Positions 17,778 through 27,478 of a DNA stretch of 28,893 nt are shown here, in pieces. The DNA is from Pavlovales sp. CCMP2436 (taxonomy: Eukaryota > Haptophyta > Pavlovophyceae > Pavlovales). Where the stretch lies: assembly GCA_026770615.1 (NCBI GenBank), contig MU631888.1, forward strand, positions 3,751 through 32,643, read 5' to 3'. A program made the position numbers and the translations under genes. Positions within the stretch are counted from its first letter, which is position 1. Every line of letters begins with the position of its first letter. The notes beneath the pieces were generated by a model. That model was not told the origin of the DNA. It was given only the letters and a program-made list of their open reading frames with translations, and did no database searches.

Positions 17778-17942
17778 ATGATTGGCGAGTCGGATGACGC
17801 AACTCGCCCGGTGAAGGTCCGTGACTACATGTACCAGCGGAAGAGCTCGACGCCGATCAAGGTCAAGGCGCACCGCCGCAACCTACCGCGCACGAAGCCG
17901 GCAGAGGACGCGCTCGAGCGCATCGCGCACGTCGAGGCCTAG
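17778..17942 (+). CDS. Small basic viral protein, 54 residues
   Basis: Starts with ATG at 17778 and ends in TAG at 17940-17942. The body is Lys/Arg-rich (RPVKVRDYMYQRKSSTPIKV, then KAHRRNLPRTKP) and closes with a short acidic helix. It converges with the ATPase gene, and the two ends can share the palindrome CTAG at 17939-17942. A small basic protein beside the packaging ATPase could bind DNA, but this is inference. Confidence 0.5.
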   Translation: MIGESDDATRPVKVRDYMYQRKSSTPIKVKAHRRNLPRTKPAEDALERIAHVEA

Positions 17943-18948
17943 CGACGCAGGCCCTGTTGCTGCTGACGGTGCGAGTCCATGGTCTGCATGTTCGGGAACT
18001 GCAGTTTGATGCTGTGTATTGGCAGCTACGTCGACTGCATGGGGATCACGTTCCCGCCGTTGACGCCCGCCCAGTACTCCTCGTCGCCCAGCATGAACGC
18101 GCCCGGGTCGCTCGCCTTGAACCACTTGAGGACCTCCCACGGTTTCGCGGTCGAGTCGCTCGTGTCCACGATGAGCACCTCGTTGTCCTCAGTATAAAAA
18201 TCCATGAGTGTGTAGAAGGCCTCCTTAGTCATAAAGTCCGCGAAATCGCGCCACAGCGATTCGCGCTGCCCCTCCTGCTTGTTGTGCAAAATGAGCACGT
18301 AGTCCGCGTTGCTGCGCAGGGTGGGGGTGATCGCCTTGGCGTACTGCGTCGTGATCATCGTGACGAGCTTGTAGTGCCGGCCCGCGACGAAGAGCTCGGC
18401 GATGGCAGCGTCATAGCGTATGCGCTTGTCGCTGATCACGTCGTCGAGGATGATGAAGAAGCGCGCCTTGGTCTCGCGCTCCTCCTCTCGGTGAGCCGCG
18501 GGTCGTTCAGGATCGACTTCTGCCAATCGAACACCGCGTGCAGGATCTCCGGGTCGTACTTACTGAAGATGTACTTGGCGGGCATGTACTGCCGCCAGTA
18601 CTTGTTGAGCTCGTCGGTCTGCGAGATACAGAGGCCCGCCGGGAAGTGCTCGGCGAGCGAGTGCAGGATGTGGCGGAAGGCGAAGCTCTTACCGGTGCGC
18701 CGCTTGCCGATCGCGATTACCGTGCCGTCGAGCTTGGCGGTGCTCGAGTCCCACTGCGCGAGGCGCGGGATGTTGACCTCCTCGTACGTGTCCGAGTTGA
18801 GCATGAGCATGCGCTTCTTCTTGATGTCGCCCTGCGCGGAGGCGTTCGACCACTGCGCCTCGAGGCCGCTGCTGCTCGCATCACCCGCATCGTCATCCTC
18901 CTCCGAAGTTGGCGGCTTCGCGGCGGCCTTACCGGCCTTCTTGGACAT
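17939..18948 (-). pseudogene. A32-like genome-packaging ATPase (FtsK/HerA superfamily), frameshifted
   Basis: This is the motor that pumps DNA into the capsid in nucleocytoviruses and relatives. From the ATG at 18948, residues 1-40 are Ala/Lys/acidic. Walker A is GKRRTGKS at residues 81-88. Walker B is RFFIILDDV at about 160. A following segment, LVTMITTQYAKAITPTLRSN, matches the family's conserved stretch after Walker B. The frame shifts at about 18492 (in GAGAGGAGGAGCG), and the span to 18026 is one base short of a multiple of three. A TAG at 18028-18026 ends the readable core. The same frame then continues 28 residues to a TAG at 17941-17939, which overlaps the stop of the convergent 54-residue gene, so the TAG at 18028 may be premature. 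Either lesion could be decay or consensus error. Confidence 0.8.
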
Positions 18949-18975
18949 GCCCAGCTTGAAAGGAGGCCCTGAAAG

Positions 18976-21894
18976 TTAAATACGGTGGAAACTCTCGTAG
19001 TCTTCGACTGTTGGCGCAACCGGTGGACTGGGTCGCAACCTGATGTTAGCGATCTCAACCCTTTCGCGCTGCAGCTGCGCTAGCTTTCGCCTTGGCTCAG
19101 GATGAAGAAGATCCGTGGACGAGGAAGGTGCCGCCGCGGGAGCCCTTACGACCAGTCTTATCCTTGGCGGTTTACCCGCTTTTGATGATGAGTAAGATCC
19201 GCCGCTTTGTGCTCTGGACGAGGCCCTGGTCTGGATTGGCTGTACTTGCGCTGATAGTTCCCGGGCCCGGGCCATGATTTTTGGGGTATTCTGGCGCCTT
19301 CTATCTACTACCCTAGCCCTTAGTTCCCGATTCGATCTGTCAAATGCAGTTTCACGGGCTTTATGTGCCTCTTCCAAGCGAGGCGACGTCGCCAACTCCC
19401 GTGTTAAGAATTCTTTTTGTAATTGTGCATGGGTCTTAAACCTGACACCGTGGATCCCTTTCTTTAGAATATTGGCATTTGCTACTACTCTATCCTCTTC
19501 CAACAATTTCTTCCGTGCTTCGGCGCGGCCAAGCGCCGTCATAAGTAAATCCACGTCAGCTTCGGCACGGGCTTGAGCTAATGCTTGGGGTGTGAATTCT
19601 TCGCCATCAGACGCGTATCCTGCCAGCTCTGCATCATCTCCCTCCCCTCCATCATCATCATCATCATCTTCCCCTTCACCCTCTTCCCCCTCTGCATCTT
19701 CCTCATTATCACCTTCCTCCCATTCATTTTCTTCCACTACACCCATGCTTGCTGACTGTGTTGCTGACTGATATGCTGGCTGTTCACCCCGTCCGATGGA
19801 TGCACGAATAGCTTGCTCATCCAATTCCGCGTATGACTGTGTTGCTGACTGATATGCTGGCTGTTCACCCCGTCTGATGGATGCACGAATATCTTCGTCA
19901 TCCAATTCCGTGTATGATTGTGTTGCTGACTGATATGCTGGCTGTTTACCTTGTCTGATGGATGCACGAGTAGATTCGTCATCTACCTCCATGCTCTCTG
20001 ACTGTGCAGCAGCCGCTGCCCGCACTGCCCGAGCTGCTTTCTGTCGCTCAAGAGTAGCTACACGGCGTTGCGCCACATCAGGATGATCTACAAGATAGGC
20101 TTAGTACAAAGATCTTGATCGCTCCCGCTCTGCCTCATCGGCAGCCTGTTGAGCAGCCATAGCGGCAACCCTTTGATTTTCAGCCCTTACAGCTTCTAGT
20201 ATTCTCTGATCGTCTAACTGCCTCTGTATCGCTTCTTCTCTTTGCTCATGTCCGATGCGCTCACTAGCTAACTTGGCATTTCTCTCTTCGTTTGCAAATC
20301 TGTGCGCGCTTTGATTATCCTGTGCAGCGAGTGCTTCTCTTTCTTGATCACGCAATACTCGAGTTCTTAGCTCTTCTTGATCGCTCGCCCACTCCATCTC
20401 ACGCCGAATTTGTACCTGTGCCTGTCTTGCTAGTACTGCTTGCGCTTCCTGTAATTCCGCTTGTAGCTGCTGTGCCATACGGGCGTTCTGTGCTGCTGCC
20501 TCTTCATTTGCAGCAAAATGACGCATTGATTCCTCGGTTTGAACTCGTAACAGTTGCTGCGCCACTGTCTCTCCCGGCGTTTCCACAATTTCCATTGGCG
20601 ATATGCCTCCTAATTCACCAGCAGGGGCAGATGTAGGTACCAGTACCGGATTGCCGTCTTCAAATAGTGGCGGCACCGATACGTTAGGGTCTGCTGCTGC
20701 TCTTGATATTATTGGTGGTGGTGTTGGGGCAATGATGGGCCTGTCAATCTCATCGTAAATGATGGGGATGTTAAGTAGGGGCGCAGCCCCTGGCGGTGGC
20801 GAGGGTGGCGGGCCGCGGGAAAGCGCACGCTTAGGCTCATTTGGCCCAGGTCGAAAGGAGCGAGGCCCTGGAGACGGTGCCTCAGGCCAGGGCGGAAGGG
20901 GCAGAGGCCTAGTCGCTGCTGGCTGTGGCGTAATCGGCCGAACTTGAGCGGCACCGCCACCGTCAGTGGCTCTCCGTGCACGAGCTTCCTGCGCACGAGC
21001 TTCATCTTCACGAACTTGCCGTTCCATGAATTGCCGTTGTACACGAGCCTGTTCAGCAGTTTCCTGTCCAGCAGATTCACGAGCTTGCCGTTCGAGACGA
21101 CGCTGTTGACGAGCTTGCTCTTCAAGAATTTGCTGCGCTTGCGCCTGCTCTTCTGGTGTATTACCTGGTGGTCCCCCCAAATCCGGCGGCGGTGGCTGGT
21201 CAATGTTAATGAAGTCGTTCGGGTGTGGTCGCCTCTTACCGTCTCTCGGCCTCGGCTGGCTGCGACCCCAGTCCTGCTGCTCCGGGCGCTTCATCACGAC
21301 CTCAATCTCGCGGTCGGTGGCTCGCTGCTGCTTTACAATGTACTTGTAGTAATGCCAAGCTTGATCCATCGTTTGCGGGCCCATGGCGTAGAGCGTGCCG
21401 ATGTAGATGTCGAACTGCTTGCGCTTCCGGTACTCGTTTGAGAGGAATTCGTGTGCGCCCGGTATGTGCAACAGGTGGTGATCCTTCCACGGGACGCACA
21501 ATGCGTCCACGTTGTCGAGCTCCTTCACATTCTGTTGGTTCGCCTGCATGTGCTTCATCATGGCGCGATCCCCCACGAACGGTATTTTCACGAACTTGTC
21601 TGTGGTGCTGGCTTTCAACTCGCCGCTTAAGAAGGCGCCAAAGCCCTCGTACATGTCCGCGTCGGCCTGCACCTTGTAGTCGGCCAAGTGCTCGTTTGCC
21701 AGCTTTCGCATGGCCTGGTCCTTCACCGCATCAAATTCAGCGGTAGCGAGCTCCGTCCCTAGCTTGCCACCGGCTTGGCCGAGTGTAAAGGCCATTTGCT
21801 TGAGCGTCTCGAGCTCGTGATTGCGGTCCGAGGTGGTCGGCCCCTTAAGCGCGGCGAGCGACGAGGGCGTGTTCCGTCCGGACCAGCCCCACAT
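18976..21894 (-). pseudogene. Long virion-like coiled-coil protein split by an in-frame TAA
   Basis: One minus-strand frame runs from the ATG at 21894 to the stop at 18976 (about 970 codons), interrupted only by a TAA at 20103-20101. The frame reads clearly on both sides. Residues 1-230 are globular, GC-rich in codon use, with ALCVPWKDHHLLHIPGAHEF and an IYIGTLYAMGPQTMDQAWHY segment. A Pro-rich linker and long Gln/Glu/Arg/Ala coiled coil follow. After the TAA come three 27-residue repeats (RASIRRGEQPAYQSATQSY core), a Glu/Asp run and a charged tail. The region from about 19010 to 21200 is visibly poorer in GC and less biased in third positions than its neighbours. I infer a structural or scaffolding virion protein; the family is unknown. 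Confidence 0.55.
19745..19990. repeat. 81-bp coding repeat, three copies
   Basis: TGCTGACTGATATGCTGGCT recurs at steps of 81 bp (about 19757, 19838 and 19919), each followed by GTTCACC-like and GATGGATGCACGA words. Each unit encodes 27 residues of the long coiled-coil protein. Confidence 0.85.
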
Positions 21895-21946
21895 CCTGTC
21901 CTCGAGACGCGGCACAGAAAAAATTCTGCAATGGGTGTTACAAGAA
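21895..21946. promoter_or_regulatory. Spacer between divergent viral genes
   Basis: The 52-bp spacer contains AGAAAAAATTCTGCA (about 21916-21930), an A/T-rich palindrome that could serve both the 21894 (minus) and 21947 (plus) genes. The GC half of the shared motif is weak here. Confidence 0.3.
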
Positions 21947-22857
21947 ATGTCACAGATCAATGGCTCCGGGCAGGGCAGTCGTCAGCTCGGCAGGCGTGCG
22001 ATGTACCCCTCGCTCGACTCGTACGCGAATGTAGAGGGTAATGGGCGCACGAAATTGTACCCAGACAAAGATGACTACAATACATATGAGTCGACCCAGC
22101 CTTCGGCGCGTACCAGCGCGACAGTCAGGCGGCCGAGCAGCTGCGCGACTTCTACGATACGGTAGACGCCGTCGCCGCGCGCATGCCAATTGGAGCTGGT
22201 GGGAACGAAGTGCAGCGCACTGCGAACATCTCCGATCGCGAGATCCAGATGATGTCAGAGGCGAAGGATGTCAAGCGCTCTAAGAAATGGGAGCAGTACT
22301 GGTGGTCCACGGCCGACCCCGCCAAACCCTGGATGATGACGGAGCTTAACAAAATAGACCCCGCGATGGTGCAGAGGAAGTTCGACGCCATTCAGGAAGT
22401 TTCACAGTTCGCTCTCGACAAGGCGATCATCAAGCACTTGGGTCACAGCGGCGACCCGCATCTCGCGCAGCTCCAGTACATGATGGATCAGGGCCAGATG
22501 GACCACATGCCCCAGACGGTGCTCGTGGACTCAGCGACCTACAAGCGCGGACCGTTGTCCGTCTTCGGCCTCGCCGAGTCAGACGACAAGAGCCGCCTCA
22601 ATAACGCGGTCAATCTGCCGCGACAGGCGTTCCGGCCTGCTGGTGAAGGACATTCTAAAATCTACCGTGGCGGAGACGGGACGGCCGCTAGCATGCAGCT
22701 TTCCCAGTACGGAAGGTCTGCTTACAGTGCACCATCCCGATACCTTGCGGAGCGGACGCAGACACAGGCAACAGCAGCAGCAGCAGATAGGGCAAAAGCA
22801 GAAAGGGCAGCAGCAGCGGCAGGAGGGGGAGCCGGACCGTCTACTCTTCAAAGGTAA
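21947..22857 (+). pseudogene. Unrecognised viral protein, frameshifted
   Basis: The plus strand reads from the ATG at 21947 (MSQINGSGQGSRQLGRRAMY) to about 22100, then continues in another frame (FYDTVDAVAARMPIGAGGNE and on) to the stop at 22857. The span of 911 bases is one short of a multiple of three, so one base appears missing in ACCCAGCCTTCGG. The protein would be about 303 residues, mostly helical and polar (for example WEQYWWSTADPAKPWMMTEL), with an Ala/Gln-rich tail encoded by CAG-rich simple sequence. A second ATG at 22001 is a possible start. It is divergent from the long coiled-coil gene. I suspect a virion protein, on context only. Confidence 0.5.
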
Positions 22858-22887
22858 TCCCCCTTTTTTTCCGAAGGCCTGGACGAG

Positions 22888-23781
22888 ATGCTGGGCCTCG
22901 CGCTCCTGGGCACCACGGCCTTTGGCGCCGCGTACTACGCCGTGCGCGCACAGCCGCGCGCGCACAAGAAGAAGCACGTCGGTACGCCCGCCGCGCTCCG
23001 GCTCGACGGCGACGTGCACACCGTCACGAACATCCGCACGCGCCCGCACGACCGCGACGGCGCCGGGCACGAGATCGGCGCGCCGCCTACGCGCCTGCTC
23101 CCGTGGGACGTCGGGACGCTCGACCCGCTCGCTGGTCTGCCTGCGCCGCCGGAGCCCGTGGGACCGTCCGCCGCCTTCCTGCAGCTCATCAGCGACCCGC
23201 GCGGACGCCTCATGGGCTTCGAGTCGCCCGAGGTGGCGCACGGTTTCCCGCCGGTCGAGCAGTGGGACCCGGCTGCCGTGTACGAGCGCATGATCAATCG
23301 ACCGCCGGACGCTGAGCCTCCGCGCGAGGCTCCACGCAAGGTCACGGGCGACTCGAACTCGCTCGACCCGGACGTATTCACTGTGATCCCAGCGCGCCTA
23401 CGCGCCGGCACCGAGCTCGAGCAGCTCGCGGCGCTCTCGGACGTGCGCGACCAGGTCGAGCTGGACCCGGCCGGTATCAAGCCCGCACCGGCCGCGCACC
23501 TCGAGTGGTCGCTGCTCCCGGGGGACGGGGTCGAGGCGGTGCCCGAGGCGGTGAGCGGTGCGACGCTGCCGGCCGAGGTCGGGTTGGCGCGTTTCGCGGC
23601 AATCGACGCGCAGATGCACGCAGCGGTGATCGGCGCGCGGCCGAGCGCAGAGGTGGGCGACGCGGCGCGCGTGGTCGCAGCGGCACGGCGCGCGATACCG
23701 GCGAAGGAGCAGAAGCAGCCGAAGCGCCTAGCCGCAAAGCGCGCACCAAAAAAACTTTCGGAGGCTCGGAACGACGCGTAG
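22888..23781 (+). CDS. Membrane-anchored viral protein upstream of capsid gene
   Basis: A 297-residue intact protein. Residues 1-19 (MLGLALLGTTAFGAAYYAV) form a membrane segment, followed by a basic stretch (RAQPRAHKKKH). The body is rich in Pro, Asp and Glu with little hydrophobic core, and the C-terminus is Lys/Arg-rich. It ends 16 bp before the capsid gene, whose promoter motif lies inside its last codons. A T-run followed by CCGAAGG (22864-22878) precedes its start. I infer a virion or inner-membrane protein; no family recognised. Confidence 0.55.
   Translation: MLGLALLGTTAFGAAYYAVRAQPRAHKKKHVGTPAALRLDGDVHTVTNIRTRPHDRDGAGHEIGAPPTRLLPWDVGTLDPLAGLPAPPEPVGPSAAFLQLISDPRGRLMGFESPEVAHGFPPVEQWDPAAVYERMINRPPDAEPPREAPRKVTGDSNSLDPDVFTVIPARLRAGTELEQLAALSDVRDQVELDPAGIKPAPAAHLEWSLLPGDGVEAVPEAVSGATLPAEVGLARFAAIDAQMHAAVIGARPSAEVGDAARVVAAARRAIPAKEQKQPKRLAAKRAPKKLSEARNDA
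23748..23765 (+). promoter_or_regulatory. Candidate viral promoter of capsid gene
   Basis: AAAAAAACTTTCGGAGG lies about 33 bp before the capsid ATG at 23798, inside the 3' end of the upstream gene. It matches AAACTTTCGCG at 14632 and on the minus strand at 17364. Confidence 0.5.
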
Positions 23782-23797
23782 AAGAGACCTCACTCAG

Positions 23798-25495
23798 ATG
23801 TCCACCCAGAACCTCAATGTGAGCGGCCAGGACATGCTCCTGCTCGACAACGGCACGAGCTACTTCCAGAACGTGGGCTACACGCGCACGAGCAACTTCC
23901 AGTTCAAGCTGAAGGAGCTCGACCCGCAGAACGTGCCCAAGTTCGGCGCGACGACCACTTTCAAGGTGCAGAAGCAGGACCACCTGCTCGGCAACCTCGA
24001 CCTGCGCATGCGCCTGAAGCTGCCTGACCAGGCCTTGGTCGGCGACGTGCCGCACTTCCTGACCAACAAGTTTGGCCTGGCGATGATCGAGCGCGTGCGC
24101 CTGCTGGTGGGCTCCAACCTGATCCAGGAGATCGATGGCGACTGGCTCGACATCGAGAACACGCTCTACCGCGAGCCCAAGATGCAGTACGTCGACATCG
24201 TGGGCGACGCGCGCAAGCGGCCCGCCGTCAAGAACGGCTCGATGCCCATCTCCGCGCAGGCGAAGGAGACGTTCACCCTCGGTGGCGTCACGCTCGACAC
24301 TGCGCGCGGCCTGTACCTCGCCGACGCCGCCGACGAGTAATGGGGCACCGCGGACCCGCTCATGCCCAAGACCGTGTCCGACAACACGATCCAGGGTCGT
24401 GTGGAGGCCGCGCCGTGGAAGCTCTCGGGCGTCACGATCACCGGTGCGCCCACCTCTATCGCGGAGGTCTTGCCGCCCATGTCCGCGATGCCCGCCTACA
24501 CCGGCAACAAGCGCGTGCAGCACACGCACGAGGCGGCGGCCACGCGCATCAACCAGACGGCGCCCGCGAACACCTCCGTGTACGGCACGCAGTTCTACGG
24601 CAACCCGGCCTTCATTGAGTTCATTGTGCCACTGGGGCTCTTTTTCTCCAAGCACCCCTCCATGTACCTGCCGATCATGGCGATCGCCTCCTCGCAGGAC
24701 ATCACGATCGAGATCCGCCTGAAGGACGTGTCGGCCCTCATGCAGCACCACCACGTGCTCACCAAGACGGCCGCGCTCTCGACCACGCTAAAGGCCGAGT
24801 ACGCGCTCAGCTCGAAGCCACTCGCCTCGACGCGCGCCACGGAGTACCCGGCGGCCTTCCCGGAGATCGAGAGCATGCAGCTCGTCGGCCACTACATCGC
24901 GCTCTCAGCGGCGGAGGCCGACGCACTGCAGACCAAGCCGCAGCACGTGCGCCTCGTCAAGCAGGTGCAGAACGTGAAGAACACGCTCGTGACAATGCCG
25001 GGCACGAACGACGGCTCCTTCACCACCAAGCTCGACTTCAAGATCGACCTGGCCTTCCTGCACCCGGTCCAGACGCTGTGGATCGTGGTGCGCGACCCGG
25101 AGGAGATCGCGAACAACGAGTACTACCACTACCTCGGCAAGCCGGGCGACGACTGCCGCGTCACTGCCTGGGACATGATGGTGAACGGCACGAGCCGCAT
25201 GGCCAACAAGACGAGCGCGGACTACACGATGCAGCGCCTGATCCCGCTCTTCCACGGGCACGGCAAGCGCTCATACGGCGTCGACGAGCAGGCGCCGCTG
25301 GTGTCGATCGACTTTGCGCTCAACGGACAGTCGGCGAACCCCTCGGGCCACATCAACCTGTCGAACGCGCAGACCCAGGCGCTCAAGCTCGACTTTGCCG
25401 GGCGCTCGGGCAAGACGTACTCGATCGACGTGTACTGCGTCGCGCTGAACTGGGTCAACATCCAGGGTGGCTCGGCCAAGACCGTCTTCAATTAA
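23798..25495 (+). pseudogene. Double-jelly-roll major capsid protein (nucleocytovirus type), one in-frame TAA
   Basis: The major capsid protein forms the icosahedral shell as trimers of two-jelly-roll subunits. The full frame is 566 codons. The N-terminal region has the group's signature: GQDMLLLDNG, then an aromatic-rich segment with YTRTSNFQF, then KFGATTTF, a DHLLGNLDLRMRLKLP strand, and a MIERVRLLVG segment followed by a WLDIENTLY helix. The C-terminal jelly roll ends with HINLSNAQTQALKLDF and VYCVALNWVNIQGG. Codon 181 is TAA (24338-24340), and the same frame resumes directly after it, so a nonsense change or an error splits the gene. No start codon is suitably placed to make the second half alone except an ATG at 24362. 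The protein length is typical for the family. Confidence 0.88.
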
Positions 25496-25507
25496 ATTCG
25501 CGCGACT
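25490..25507 (+). promoter_or_regulatory. Candidate viral promoter for 25544 gene
   Basis: AATTAAATTCGCGCGAC overlaps the capsid stop codon and precedes the next ATG by about 37 bp. It fits the A/T-run plus TTCGCGCG pattern. Confidence 0.45.
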
Positions 25508-25543
25508 ATTACATCGACGACTTGTACGACTTGTACGACGGGT

Positions 25544-25762
25544 ATGCCGTCCATGCCGCCCCGCAATGCCTCAACCGGCCAGTTCAGCTCGTTTGGGAGC
25601 GGCAACTCACACTATGGGCGCAGGGTGACTTTCACGAGCTCTCGCTCGAGTGGGAGCGGCAGCTTACGCTATGGGCGCAGGGTGACTTTCACGAAGCCGG
25701 GCGCCAAGGGTTCCCCCCATCCCATACCGCCGTACCCACGCAAGGTGGTTTTCAGCGCGTAG
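25544..25762 (+). CDS. Small basic protein with repeated YGRRVTFT motif
   Basis: A 72-residue protein rich in Ser, Gly and Arg. The motif HYGRRVTFT at about 23-31 is repeated as RYGRRVTFT at about 42-50 and more loosely as YPRKVVFS at the C-terminus. At the DNA level about 30 bp (ACTATGGGCGCAGGGTGACT) recur at 25611 and 25668. Basic repeat peptides directly downstream of a capsid gene could bind DNA or act as capsid cement, but I recognise no family. It is intact and in the same direction as the capsid gene. Confidence 0.5.
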   Translation: MPSMPPRNASTGQFSSFGSGNSHYGRRVTFTSSRSSGSGSLRYGRRVTFTKPGAKGSPHPIPPYPRKVVFSA

Positions 25763-25860
25763 TGATGGCCGGACGAGCGGCCTTTAATAATAAAAAAACA
25801 CAAAAAATTAGGACACCTTTTAAAATAGGCGCCGAAAAGCGCGGGAGCTTAGCGCGGGAC

Positions 25861-26289
25861 ATGAATCCAGTACTGGTCGTGCTGCTCAACAAGCTCGAGG
25901 TCAAGCTCGACCGCCTCGAGCGCGCGGTGAACGAGGTGCACGAGCAGCTCAGCGCGGTCGACGTGAAGGTGGACGCGCTGCTCATCGTGGCATGCACGGA
26001 GAGCGAGAGCAGTAGCGGCAGCAGCACCAGCGACGGGGAGAGCAGCGAGTCGATCGGCTCGGAGGACTCGGCGCGCTCGGAGGAGAGCGACTCGAGCGAC
26101 ATGAGCTTCGTGGTGGAGGACCACACCAGCGAGTCGGGCAGCAGCAGCGGCGGGCGCGCACCGCTACCACCAGCCTACTCCTCCTCCTCCTCCTCGGCGG
26201 CGCATTCGTCGAGCAGTCGGCTAGATGAATGTGTCGACGCGCCCGAGCGTCTGCATCAAGTGCCAGTGCGCGGTGGCGTTCTGACGTGA
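25861..26289 (+). CDS. Coiled-coil and acidic Ser-rich viral protein
   Basis: A 142-residue product. Residues 1-45 form an amphipathic helix with a heptad pattern (LLNKLEVKLDRLERAVNEVH). The rest is a Ser/Glu/Asp-rich region, likely disordered, ending in a run of Ser. The last 23 codons overlap the end of the opposite-strand gene, so the natural end is uncertain. The upstream spacer 25763-25860 is A/T-rich (AATAATAAAAAAACACAAAA), followed by GGCGCCGAAAAGCGCG, a partial match to the viral motif. Function unknown. Confidence 0.45.
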   Translation: MNPVLVVLLNKLEVKLDRLERAVNEVHEQLSAVDVKVDALLIVACTESESSSGSSTSDGESSESIGSEDSARSEESDSSDMSFVVEDHTSESGSSSGGRAPLPPAYSSSSSSAAHSSSSRLDECVDAPERLHQVPVRGGVLT

Positions 26290-26680
26290 GCTCGCAAGCG
26301 CGCGGCCGAGGATGTCGTAGCCACGCAGGCGCTTGGCGCGCAGCATGTCGAACACGCCCCGCAGCCCGCGCAGCCAAGCGAGCTGCACAAAGTCCTCGCG
26401 GAGCATCGCGCGCGCAAAGGCCTTCGGTGGCACCTCGTAACTAAAGGTCGCCTTCCAGAAGAGGCGCTCACGCCAGTAGGCCAGGACGACTTGCTCGAGC
26501 AGGCACATGCGGTGCTCGACCCTGGCCCAGTCGAGCAGGGTGGTGTGTAGGCGGCAGGCAAAGTTGCTGAGCAGCGGCGCGCGCAGCTTCTTGGCGGTGC
26601 GCACGTGCAGGCGCAGCTGCTCGAGCGAGGCGAGGCAGCCCAACTGCAGATGCTCGCAGAGGTCTGCGCGCTTGAGACCT
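26221..26680 (-). pseudogene. Unrecognised helical viral protein, 5' truncated
   Basis: The minus strand is open from about 26680 to the stop at 26221, giving about 150 residues rich in Leu, Arg and Trp (for example WRERLFWKATFSYEV and AMLREDFVQLAWLRGLRGV). No suitable ATG is found at its start, and upstream of about 26680 the opposite strand codes. It therefore appears cut at its 5' end. Family not recognised. Confidence 0.4.
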
Positions 26681-27476
26681 CGCTGCGATTGCCATCGAGG
26701 CCAGCGCGGCGGTCAAGCACACGCTCGGCCTGGGGCTGGTGGCGCGCGTCAAGCAGTTTGAGCCGCCGCTTGACCCTGCGACTGGCGAGTACTGTTACAC
26801 CGTAAACGCAGCCATGGCCGCAGACGCGCTCTTCGCGGACGACGAGCACCCGCGGCCGACAAAGCCCGCGGCCATTGTCGACCTGGTGGCCCACTGCTTC
26901 GACAAGCCGTGGTTCGTCGTTTCGCCGTCAGACGAGGAGCGCGTCCTCCTGGTACGCGACATGGTCGACGGCACATGGAGCAAGGACCGGTACGCCTTCA
27001 AGGAGTACGCCAAGGCCATCGAAGGCAAGCTCGGCATCGACCCCAGGAAGACGCGGATCTACGACGAGGTCGCCGACTATGCCACCAAGGATGCGTCCTC
27101 CACGGTGCCCGGGACGGTCTTCGCTAGCAACTACATGATGAACTACGCCCCGCACTCGATGCCCATCTCGCACGGCCAGATGCTCAATCTCGAGACGGGC
27201 TCGCACGCGGCCATCCACCCCGAGCAGCGCATCTGGAGCAGCGCGGTGCTGCACTGGTCGATCCCTGCACCGCCCGTTTACCAAGAGCTTCTGCACTGGG
27301 CCGACCACTACCTGTGCGACACGGAGCGCTCCTGGATGCCGCCAACCTACGCGATCAACACGAGCCATGTGCGGCTCCGCAAGTGCTTCGACCCGCCCGG
27401 CGCGGCCGAGCGCGCCCTTGTCGCCGATCTGACTGACGAGGTGGAGCTTGGCTGGACTATCAGCTTGAAAGAATGA
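26678..27476 (+). pseudogene. Unrecognised viral protein, 5' truncated
   Basis: The plus frame opens at about 26678 after a stop and continues 265 codons to TGA at 27474-27476, without an ATG before about 26814. The product is globular with conserved-looking segments such as KPWFVVSPSDEERVLLVRDM, WSKDRYAFKEY and VFASNYMMNYAPHSMPISHG, plus HWADHYLCDTERSW. I do not recognise a family and see no HUH, helicase or polymerase motif. It starts head to head with the truncated minus-strand gene at the same point, suggesting an inversion or deletion junction. Confidence 0.45.
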
Positions 27477-27478
27477 GT

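Noticed and set aside
22643..23293. Alternative plus-strand frame across the end of one gene and the start of the next
   Set aside because: It is Arg/Ser-rich and low complexity, and overlaps two better-supported genes.
24338..24340. Reassigned TAA codon
   Set aside because: TAA terminates other viral genes normally (for example 15884-15886 and 25493-25495), and another interrupted gene has TAG, so nonsense decay or error is simpler.
23477..24754. Long minus-strand open frame over the capsid gene
   Set aside because: It is a shadow of GC-rich plus-strand coding. It has His/Arg/Val-biased composition and no motif.
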